From Chloroflexota bacterium (GTDB lineage: Bacteria > Chloroflexota > Dehalococcoidia > UBA2979), in assembly GCA_026713865.1 (NCBI GenBank), contig JAPONQ010000030.1, positions 1 through 49,886 of the forward strand: a DNA stretch of 49,886 nucleotides, written 5' to 3'. Under the pieces are notes generated by a model, which worked only from the letters and a program-made list of their open reading frames with translations, was not told the origin of the DNA and made no database searches. Positions 16,501-22,697 of this stretch are shown here, one piece after another (within the stretch, counting starts at the first letter, position 1; the number at the start of each line of letters is the position of its first letter). Made by a program: the position numbers and the translations under genes.

Positions 16501-16840
16501 TGGCCGCGCGGCGTGGAGGGCTACGGCTTGCTGCGGGCCGGCGCGCTGCGGGCGCCGTTCCTCCTCGCCTGGGACCGGGCGGCGGCGCCCGACGAGCACC
16601 GGAGCCGGCGCGCGGAGGCGTGGTTCGCCGCCGCCCCGGCCGCAGCGGCCCGCTGGGGAGCCGCTGGCCCGCCGCCGGTGCTGCTGGTCTGCCCGGGGCC
16701 GCGCGCGCGTGCCACCTGGGAGCGCGCGCTGGAGCGATCGGCGGAGCGGGCGGAGGGGCAGCCGGTCGAGGTTCTCCTCGCGGACGCGCGCGAGGTCGCG
16801 GCCGCGGGCCCGGCCGGCGCGGTCTGGAGCGACCCGGTGA
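13526..16840 (+). CDS. VirD4-like coupling ATPase (frame broken near its 3' end)
   Basis: Two membrane helices (about residues 181-197 and 206-229) precede the motor domain: Walker A AKTRRGKS (381-388), Walker B ALVVVDPHQDLAE (about 411-423), and VDESSTLGA and VTQSLSKLD further on. These are the features of TraM/TraG-type coupling proteins that hand relaxase-bound DNA to the channel. Start is ATG 13526 or ATG 13535, both overlapping the primase gene. Sequence is sensible up to about 16020 (PEEDRDEPVDPEEP). Beyond that the frame runs on to 16840 in arginine/serine-rich translation, while the coding signal moves to the next frame. The real protein probably ends or continues in the other frame near 16020-16080. 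Confidence 0.85.
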   Translation: MAGMGHADAESPHLAEVVPPRDLEGSVGLARGMFRSLAGDALSLEVAISDAGPRWYLRAETEAGLQRALGRLRAGYPQARTEPLPGERPDLDPARLLGPDRAVAVELLPRGERDLPLRGDWRHEAAPLPGLLAGIAPGPGERVVFRLALGPPPRGAAERIGRRALPAPRPYEPPGPRGPSPLPLVGALAAVAAGAQGWRWYEEGEWGLLAAGGAAVFLALPLAAAVAFRLRRAPDPLPPRAAEQKLAAPLVSARLEVTAVGGAGSSTGRLRELASAAASGYGAYDDPSGGGLRPGRPRAVGRGGSRRPPLLLSSDEVAALWHLPDHAGAPAGIRRTAARRLAPAPGHAEGGARVGRTDAEGRSAPVYLPAPLLHRNQLIVAKTRRGKSTLLRHIAASVMERVADGSDETALVVVDPHQDLAEAVLDAVPQALTDRTTYLDFANLERPVGLNLLDRGLFPDRDRTSEHVVTMLNRLWPQNWGPRMEGALRASLLTLLDANRHYPREAQFTLLDVAPLLTDRSLRERILDQVQDPALRAWWRDNYDRAGRVLQQQTRNPVTSKIGRFTVTEASRVVFGQARSSFDPRAIVRDGGVLVVNTATGALGEGASSLVGATLLNLLGLLVEEQVALPPARRRRVIGLVDESSTLGAVDYPRMLSELGKYGASFVLVTQSLSKLDSIDRDLAPTIFANTDGLTVFGVSAEDARRLTWELGGDIDVPDLVSLDDYSCYARWWDGRARPPAFSFRVDPPPAAAPGRVRAIAERSAARVGRPRGEVVREITRALSEHSSAGPAGAGQRHAAEDLSALALAGDAPGAGPEEDRDEPVDPEEPAPRPAGPQRPARRARARGAARTPAPRGRSSGRRASRFWASPSSRVCSASTSPACPPCATPCSGPAGPSRSCPARPRSGRAASRSCESRRWPTSPGCSCWSRRSSPLTSRSGGEMCSRGSCAWRLRPASTASWRSSPARPAPRDWNWRTRVRCRSRVRCVSAGGRAAWRATACCGPARCGRRSSSPGTGRRRPTSTGAGARRRGSPPPRPQRPAGEPLARRRCCWSARGRARVPPGSARWSDRRSGRRGSRSRFSSRTRARSRPRARPARSGATR

Positions 16841-17937
16841 CGGGGAGCTCCGGCTCGCTGCCCGAGCGGCTCGGGTGGGGGCCGCCCCCGCCGCTCCCGC
16901 GCGTGCGGTTGCCGGCCGGGATCGCGTGCGGGCCCCGGCGCCCGTCCGCTCCCGGCTTGCGGCGATGGGCCCGGGCCGCGGCGGCGGATCCGCGGACGCC
17001 CGCGGGGTCGCGCACTGCCGCGATCGCGTTGGCGACGGACGGGGACGAGAAGCGGCTCCTCGACTGGATCGGCCGCTGGCCGCTGCTCACCGCGCCGCAG
17101 CTGGCGGGCCTCGCCGGCATCCCCGAAGTGGCGGTGGAGCGCCGCATCGAGCGGCTCCTGGGCCTGAGCGTGGTGCGCGCCGATGGGCACGCAGCGCCCG
17201 GGGAGACTCCGGAGGCGCGCCTCCTGCTGGCTCCGCCCGGCCTGCGGCTCCTCGCCCGGCGGGAGGGCGTGCCCCCGGCGCGATACGCTCGCTTCGCCGG
17301 CGTGAGCGCCCCCGGTGAGGGGCCGCCGTCGGGCACCGTCCGGCACCGGTCCCACCTGCTCGGCGTGAACCGCGTCATGGCGCGTCTCGCGGCGGATGCG
17401 CGCGCTGCCGGTGGCCGGCTCGCCGCCTGCCGCAACGAGGCGCAGTCGGCCCGCCGCTTCCGGCACGACGGGCGGGCCGCCTGGATCCGGCCCGACGGGT
17501 CGGGCGTGCTCGCGCTCCCCGGCGGGCTCGTGCCGTTCCTGCTCGAGTACGACCGCGGAACGCTCGACTCGGGGGACTTCGCGGCGAAGTTCGGGGGGTA
17601 CGGGCGCTACTACGCGGCCCGGGCCTGGCGGCGTGATTGGAGCGCCGAGCCCGTGCTGCTGTTCGTCTGCGCCGACGACCGTGCCGAGCAGCGCGTGGGA
17701 CGCGCCGTTTGGCGCGGCGGTCCGAGGTGCGACGTTCGCGTTCCCCTGCTGCTCACGAGCGAGTGGCGCTTCGCAGAACGGCGGCCGGTGCCGGCGGGGC
17801 TTCTGGGCCCGGTCTGGTGGTCACCGAGCGCACGGGCAGACGATCCGGAGCATCGGACGGCTCTGGTGCTCCGGTCTCGCGGGCCGGGGCGCTCGCACGA
17901 CAACGACCTGTCTGAGGGGAGACATGCCCATGACTGA
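16040..17937 (+). CDS. Replic_Relax (MOBC-type) relaxase with two tandem domains; start unclear
   Basis: The open frame encodes two similar units, each a winged helix followed by a Replic_Relax domain. Unit 2: winged helix LLDWIGRWPLLTAPQLAGLA (from about 17056), then SHLLGVNRVMARL, WIRPDG (17482-17499), FLLEYDRGT and FAAKFGGY. Asp 17494, Glu 17545 and Lys 17587 fit a PD-(D/E)XK site, as shown for MOBC relaxases such as pAD1 TraX. Unit 1: LEWTARLPLLGEPELARLLG, VRVEITAGVNRFLAEL, WWPRGVEGYG, FLLAWDRAA; the Asp, Glu and Lys are missing. No ATG, GTG, TTG or CTG occurs in this frame from 15781 to 16125, so it lacks a start before its first winged helix. It probably nicks the element at oriT; a replication role is the alternative. 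Confidence 0.7.
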
Positions 17938-18133
17938 CGACGCCGTACTGTTGACGGTCCGCGAGGCGGCAGCGTTCCTGCGCATCTCGCGCAATCTCGC
18001 GTACGAGCTCGTGGCGCGGGGAGAGATCCCCGCAGTCCGGCTCGGGCGCGTGATTCGCGTCCCCCGGGCGGCCCTCGACCGCTGGCTGGAGGCTCAGTCG
18101 GCAACTCGGATGGTGGGTCGCAGTGGCCACTGA
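17924..18133 (+). CDS. Excisionase-type HTH protein
   Basis: 69 residues: MPMTDDAVLLTVREAAAFLR then ISRNLAYELVARGEIPAVRL and GRVIRVPRAALDRWLEA. This is the MerR-like winged helix of the excisionase (Xis) domain family, complete from the LTVREAA helix to the RVPRAALDRWL wing. Such proteins bend DNA at att sites to direct integrase toward excision. GAGGGGAGAC precedes the ATG at 17924 (ATG 17930 is an alternative). It overlaps the relaxase 3' end by 14 bases and lies before the integrase gene, so it is expressed with the transfer operon. Confidence 0.85.
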   Translation: MPMTDDAVLLTVREAAAFLRISRNLAYELVARGEIPAVRLGRVIRVPRAALDRWLEAQSATRMVGRSGH

Positions 18134-18213
18134 ATGCACGAGGGGCGCCAATGTCGATGACGCGCACCCCTCGGCGTCACCGGCCTGTCGGACGGGTCGC
18201 GAGCAACACTACA

Positions 18214-18235
18214 AGTACATATGTGCTGTTACGAT
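18214..18235 (+). promoter_or_regulatory. Candidate integrase promoter with palindromic operator
   Basis: AGTACATATGTGCT (18214-18227) is a near-perfect palindrome around ACATATGT. A TANNNT hexamer, TACGAT (18230-18235), follows directly, 35 bases before the integrase ATG. A dimeric regulator bound here would cover the promoter. A second inverted repeat, CGAGGGG (18139-18145) with CCCCTCG (18167-18173), lies just after the excisionase stop and could separate the two transcripts. Confidence 0.45.
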
Positions 18236-18270
18236 GATCTCCTTCCAGGCTTGGATAACCGCGGAACGAA

Positions 18271-19434
18271 ATGGGGAGGCTACGGGTGGCACGGCGTGAC
18301 TACGGCGGGGGGTCGATCGAGGAACGGTCCAGCGGCCACTGGCGGGTGACCGTGGAGCTGCCTCGCGAGGCGCTGACCGGCCGGCGGCGGCGGCGGCGCT
18401 TCACGGTGGCGGGGAACAAGCGCGACGCGCAGCGGGCCCTCCGCGAGGCGCTTCGCGAGCGTGATCATGGAGGCGTCGAGCCGAGCCGGACACTGCTCGC
18501 CGAGTGGGTGACGCGCTGGCTCGCTGAGCGCGTCGACGATCAGGCAGTGGGCGCCATCGCCGCCAGGAACTACCGTCTGATTGTCCGGAAACACATCAAT
18601 CCCGCCATCGGGCATCTGCGACTCCGCGACCTCCGTTCTGAGCACGTCCTCGAACTCAAGGAGGGCCTGTCGAAGTCCCTCGCGCCTGCCACCGTCGGGA
18701 AGATCATGGGACTTCTTCGCCAGTCCCTCGATGCGGCGGTCCGTCGGCACCTTCTCGTCCACAACCCGGCATCGGTCGTGCCGAAACCATCCGTGTCCGC
18801 CGCGCCGCGCGAACGCCGCGCTCTCGATGAGGGCGAGATAGCGGCGCTGCTCCGCGCCACCGAGAACACCGACTACGACGCCATCATCCGGTTTGCGCTA
18901 GCCACGGGCGCCCGTCAGGCAGAGTTGCTCGGCGCAACCTGGGACTCGATTGATCTGGAGCGCGGGAGCTTCGTCGTGCGCCAGACGCTACAGCACGTGG
19001 AGGGCGAGTTCCTCGTGCTTTCCCCGAAGACCCGCCGCTCTCGCCGGACCATCGAGCTCTCGGCCGCCACCGTGGCGCTGCTGCGCCGCCACCGGGCCGA
19101 GCAGCAGGCCGCGCGGATGGCGCTGGGGCCGGCATGGGAGGACCGCGGTCTCGTGTTCCCGGGTGCGAGCGGTGGGTACCAGCACCGGCGGACTCTCTAC
19201 GGGGGATACCGCCGGCTGCTCACCGCGAGCGGGATCGCGGATCCCGGTACGGTGAACTTCCACTCCCTGCGTCACACCGCGGCGAGCCAGTGGATCAGGG
19301 CCGGCGTCGACCTGCTGACCGTCTCGCGGCGGCTCGGGCACGGCTCTGCTTCGTTCACGATGGATGTCTACGGGCATCTCCTGAGCGGGCAGCAGCGTGC
19401 CGCGGCCGAGGCACTCGATCACTTGATCGCGTAG
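18271..19434 (+). CDS. int: Tyrosine recombinase (integrase)
   Basis: 387 residues. Residues 8-65 form the arm-binding domain (GGGSIEERSSGHWRV ... GNKRDAQRAL), 72-165 the SAM-like core-binding domain, and 185-385 the catalytic domain. Catalytic residues are visible: Arg215 (ATGARQAELL), Lys253 (SPKTRRS), His331 and Arg334 (HSLRHTAA), His357 (RLGH) and Tyr367 (MDVYGHL). All are intact, so the enzyme should be active in site-specific integration and excision. It follows the excisionase gene. The nearest probable attachment site in the window is the tRNA-Asp fragment at 27558-27605, 8 kb downstream, with later insertions between. Confidence 0.93.
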   Translation: MGRLRVARRDYGGGSIEERSSGHWRVTVELPREALTGRRRRRRFTVAGNKRDAQRALREALRERDHGGVEPSRTLLAEWVTRWLAERVDDQAVGAIAARNYRLIVRKHINPAIGHLRLRDLRSEHVLELKEGLSKSLAPATVGKIMGLLRQSLDAAVRRHLLVHNPASVVPKPSVSAAPRERRALDEGEIAALLRATENTDYDAIIRFALATGARQAELLGATWDSIDLERGSFVVRQTLQHVEGEFLVLSPKTRRSRRTIELSAATVALLRRHRAEQQAARMALGPAWEDRGLVFPGASGGYQHRRTLYGGYRRLLTASGIADPGTVNFHSLRHTAASQWIRAGVDLLTVSRRLGHGSASFTMDVYGHLLSGQQRAAAEALDHLIA

Positions 19435-19494
19435 GAGTCTCCGACACGATCGTCTTCTAACGGTGATAGTTGCGCGTGGCCACCAGACCCAGGG

Positions 19495-19701
19495 CTAGAC
19501 CGTCACCAGGCTGCTGGTCGTGTGCGGTTCCGGAATCGGGTCGCCCGACTCGCGAAGCATCTCGAGGTGGTAGGTGACGGCCTCTTGAATGAGAGCTTCC
19601 GTCTCCTCGTGTGTGTCCCCGGCGGCAACGCAACCGGGGAGGTCGGGCACGTAGGCCGAGTAGCCGTTGCCCGTCTTCTCGATAACGACGGTGTAGGTCA
19701 T
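19495..19701 (-). CDS. hicB: HicB family antitoxin, orphan
   Basis: 68 residues: MTYTVVIEKTGNGYSAYVPD then LPGCVAAGDTHEETEALIQE and AVTYHLEMLRESGDPIPEP. This is the compact RNase H-like HicB N-domain. In HicAB modules it neutralises the mRNA interferase HicA. I chose the ATG at 19699-19701 because AGGAG lies just upstream and the domain begins there. No HicA (the usual small RNA-binding toxin with GSH motif) is found on either side, so it is an orphan antitoxin or a stand-alone regulator. It converges with the integrase gene. Confidence 0.85.
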   Translation of the reverse strand: MTYTVVIEKTGNGYSAYVPDLPGCVAAGDTHEETEALIQEAVTYHLEMLRESGDPIPEPHTTSSLVTV

Positions 19702-19739
19702 TCCAGCGCACTCCTGTCGAGGCCGGCTTGTCTGAGGAT

Positions 19740-20127
19740 GCTCGGAGGAGCACGGCCGGCAGCGAAACGCTCGCAAAGAATGACAACGCGCCCGTTCCGG
19801 AGCCCCGGTGCGTTGTCCGCCACGGTAACGCCACGGCTGGCGGACTCAAGCCGGTGATGGCCACCATAGTGAGACCACCGATGAACAGGGCCACATGCGG
19901 GACCTCCGGACGTACTCCGCAAGAACCCGGTCGTCCACATCCGGACGGGCGCTCACCCGCTCCAGCGCGAATAAAACGACCGCTAAGCTGAGCGCGGCGA
20001 TCGCCGCCTGCGCGGCGAGGAAAGCCCCGAACAGCGACGTCGCATCGGCGGCTCGCGGCAGCCACTCTATCCGCGGCGAGGCCAGGAGTACCCACGGCCG
20101 ACGGACCCGAGTGTTGCGAGAGCGCAC
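19740..20127 (-). pseudogene. Membrane-protein gene with frameshift
   Basis: From the GTG at 20127 the minus strand encodes SPRIEWLPRAADATSLFGAF and LAAQAAIAALSLAVVLFALE, a helix preceded by a short soluble part, then VDDRVLAEYVRRS. Near 19900 the sense continues in another frame as HVALFIGGLTMVAITGLS, a second helix, before losing resemblance to protein. I do not recognise the family. The split frame and loss of a sensible C-terminus indicate a decayed gene. Confidence 0.45.
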
Positions 20128-20139
20128 GTGGAGTCGTGC

Positions 20140-20489
20140 CTGAGTTCAGCGTTGGGTTGCACCCGTCGAGTCTAGCTCCTCACCAACGGCGCGAGGCGTA
20201 CGGAGATGTGAGAGAAGGAATGCGCACGAACCGAATCCCGTGACCCGGAGCCGGAAGCGGAACGTGGAGAGGTGGAGTGTTTCGCGGATGAGGCTTCGGA
20301 CCCGGCATCGTGCACACGATCGACGATGCGGAATCACATATTGCCCACTCGAGTCTCGGTCGAACGCCGGGCGAATGGAGGTGGAGCGCCGCGTCCGGCT
20401 CAGCCCGGGTCGTCGGGCCGGGGCCATCCGGGCAAACTCTCGCCCACTCCCAACAGCGAGCCGACGCTCCCGCCGTGCGAGATATGGAG
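20140..20489. other. 350-base gap, nothing recognised
   Basis: It lies upstream of the broken membrane-protein gene and downstream of the DUF262-HNH gene, both leftward. Only short frames without ribosome binding sites are present. I see no hairpin with a T run that could end the DUF262 transcript. Confidence 0.4.
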
Positions 20490-21839
20490 CTACGAGTTCG
20501 CCCTGGCGAAGTCTTCGGTATCGGAGCGGCTCTTTGGGTGACAGTGCGGGTGTACCAAGGCCCCGTTGTCAATCACGGTCTGTCCGCCTTCGCTGTGTGG
20601 CCTTATGTGATGGATTTCAGCCTCGGTCAAGTCTACGTGAGCACCGCAATCAGGCCGCCGACACGCTGCTCCATCTCTCCAGTAGATTAGCTCTCGCTCC
20701 AAGCCGTTGAAGGCGCGCCTTGGGTCCAATGGCGCTAGAGTCCCCAAGAACTCAACCATGCGCCGGACATAATAGGAGTGACGCCGAGCGATGTTCTCGC
20801 CGCGGTCGGAATTCGACCTGGTCCAAACGCCATAGCGATTCCACATCTCATCCGGCTCGCCTTCCCTGGTGGCTCTTGCCGACTCAGCCAGCGCTGCCGA
20901 AAACTTGCCTTGGGCCTGTTGCAGACCGGACTCCCACGATTTGGTGTAGTCGTCCCAGATCTGGTCGACAAAGAGGACAAGGTGCATTGCATCGTGGCCT
21001 CGTAGCGGCAACCTTGGCCCGGCACCCATTAGTTGATTGAGCTTGTCGAGGATACTAACCAAACGCCTACACGTAGGCGACTCTGAATCAAAGTCCAGAT
21101 TCGTGTGGTAGTAGTCGTCGATCGATCCGGTGTTGATGTCGGTAAATCGACCGGCTCGGTGCTGCTCCAGGAACAATATGGCGACCTGTGCAGCAAGCTG
21201 TCGGGTCTTTCCACGGTCACGACCCGGCTTCATCCGTAGTACGTTCCGGAAGAACTCGTGCCCTGGATACCGCGGTATATCGGGCTTTCCGCCTAGTTGA
21301 AGTATGAAGCCGGTGAATTCGCCTGGGTGTGTATCTCGTTTTTCCTGCGCATTGAGCGGTGAGCCGGATTGGAGGCGTACAAAAAGATCCCGGACTTCGT
21401 TGTCGTTCTCGGTCTCGATGTACGCCACCGGGACTTCAGCGGCTAGCAGACGTTCCTGCAGGTCTTCCGACAGTCCTTGGTATGTCTTGCCACCCCAGGG
21501 GCAAGGTTCATCCTGCAGGAAACTGGGAAACCTGGCCCGCGGATCACTAATGTCAAACAGAGGAAAGGCCCCTTCCATAAACTGGTGAAGGGACGTCATC
21601 CTCTGTTGACCGTCGATAATGTCGTAGGACTCCCGCGTCAGTCCCGCCGCTTCTGTTTTCCTGTAATGGAGATAAATGGTCGGTAGCTGATATCCGCGCA
21701 TCACCGAGTCGATCAGTTTCTTTCGCTGGGATGGACTCCACGCCTCACCCCTCTGGTACTCAGGGTTCGCCTGAGCCATCCCATTCTTGCTGAGGTCTAC
21801 TAGGTCTCGGACGCTCAGAAATCTTCGAGCGGTTTCCAA
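20490..21839 (-). CDS. DUF262 and HNH endonuclease domain protein
   Basis: 449 residues. The N-terminal DUF262 (GmrS-like ParB/Srx fold) shows NPEYQRGEAWSPSQRKKLI (about 25-43) and YDIIDGQQRMTSLHQF (about 72-87), with the DGQQR motif thought to bind and hydrolyse nucleotides. The C-terminus has an HNH nuclease: CRRPDCGAHVDLTEAEIHHI then GGQTVIDNGALVHPHCHPKS. The middle is helical and unassigned. DUF262-HNH proteins include type IV restriction enzymes that cut modified phage DNA (GmrSD, BrxU). One 60-base line (21241) has 57% GC, far below the neighbours, which signals recent transfer. All motif residues are intact. Confidence 0.88.
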   Translation of the reverse strand: METARRFLSVRDLVDLSKNGMAQANPEYQRGEAWSPSQRKKLIDSVMRGYQLPTIYLHYRKTEAAGLTRESYDIIDGQQRMTSLHQFMEGAFPLFDISDPRARFPSFLQDEPCPWGGKTYQGLSEDLQERLLAAEVPVAYIETENDNEVRDLFVRLQSGSPLNAQEKRDTHPGEFTGFILQLGGKPDIPRYPGHEFFRNVLRMKPGRDRGKTRQLAAQVAILFLEQHRAGRFTDINTGSIDDYYHTNLDFDSESPTCRRLVSILDKLNQLMGAGPRLPLRGHDAMHLVLFVDQIWDDYTKSWESGLQQAQGKFSAALAESARATREGEPDEMWNRYGVWTRSNSDRGENIARRHSYYVRRMVEFLGTLAPLDPRRAFNGLERELIYWRDGAACRRPDCGAHVDLTEAEIHHIRPHSEGGQTVIDNGALVHPHCHPKSRSDTEDFARANS

Positions 21840-21880
21840 GAGACAGTTTCTCCTCGCTCCATTTGCCTATTGCCCCAGTC

Positions 21881-22040
21881 ATCCAGCCAAAGCAACCGGA
21901 CGAATCCATATGCCCTGCGCGTTCGCGAACGCGCTCACGTCCTTGGCGAGTTCCAGCTTGTGCTTCCTGTCGTCAAGGTGCTAGAGCGCCTGCTTGAAGT
22001 CGAGCCAGTCACTCTCCGGGGTTCCTCTGATCTCGGCAAT
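21881..22040 (-). pseudogene. AlbA_2 (Schlafen-type) domain remnant with in-frame stop
   Basis: The minus strand reads GTPESDWLDFKQAL, a TAG stop at about 21980, then HLDDRKHKLELAKDVSAFAN and AQGIWIRPVALAG. This is the start of the AlbA_2/Schlafen DNA-binding or nuclease domain (ESxWLEFK ... LAKDVSAFANxxGG). The stop falls inside the domain and the catalytic C-terminal part is absent. The same domain occurs in phage-defence proteins; this copy cannot function. Confidence 0.6.
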
Positions 22041-22209
22041 GCCAGACGTGCCACGGCCAAGCGCGGCATACAGTTCTGGGCTCGCTGAGATGGACAAGGG
22101 GCTGCCTCCGGCGTCCCCGGCCCGGGAGTCGCACCCGCGCGGGCACGCTTCGCCGAGTTTCGGGCACCGTAGGCCACCGCAGAACGGGGCGCAATCGGAC
22201 CTGCGCATC

Positions 22210-22285
22210 ATGACATGACTCGTCATCGATTCGAAAACGACGCTCAACGGGATGAGAAGGGACGCTCCGGGACGGGCTCGGGGGC
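22210..22285 (+). repeat. Compound repeat, left copy
   Basis: Two blocks: ATGACATGACTCGTCAT (22210-22226), whose ends ATGAC/GTCAT are inverted, and a 40-base block beginning AACGGGATGAGAAGGGACGC (22246-22285). Both recur in the same order and orientation at 27470-27486 and 27520-27559. The palindromes differ at one base and the 40-base blocks at two. The spacer is 14 bases shorter here. Confidence 0.85.
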
Positions 22286-22289
22286 TCGT

Positions 22290-22697
22290 GAGGACATACT
22301 CTGCCGTATGAGCGTCAGCGAACTCGGTGAGGCGCCCGGTCATCTCCAGGATCACTCCCCGGATGTCGCTCAGCATGTCATCCTCGTCGCTCCGGTCGGC
22401 GTCAGGGGTCGCAGCGCTGGCACTCGTAGATGTGGCGGCCGACCTCACGGGCGACTCTCAGTGCCCCTCCTTGAGTCGAAGCGGGCCGTGCCACTACCCA
22501 TCGCGTGCCCGCTTTCGCTGGGGCACATGGCAGGGGCCCCCCGGCCTGATGGACCGTCGCCGATCGGGTCGGCCTGTTTCCGTTGACGTAACTGACAGAA
22601 CTCGTGAAGACTCCCGGAGGGCTCCGAGCGCGTGGGGCTTCCCGCTCCGTTGCGATGGCGGCCAAAGCATGGAGTGCCTGTGACATCACCTACACAC
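22290..22697. other. 400-base stretch before the type IIL gene
   Basis: I recognise no gene. A minus-strand frame ending near 22402 (REVGRHIYECQRCDP) has a zinc-ligand-like tail but no recognisable body. TTGACG at 22583-22588 could be a -35 box for the restriction gene, without a convincing -10 at the right distance. Confidence 0.35.

Noticed and set aside
20240-20710. 156-codon plus-strand frame
   Set aside because: Overlaps the DUF262-HNH gene on the other strand and has no recognisable features.
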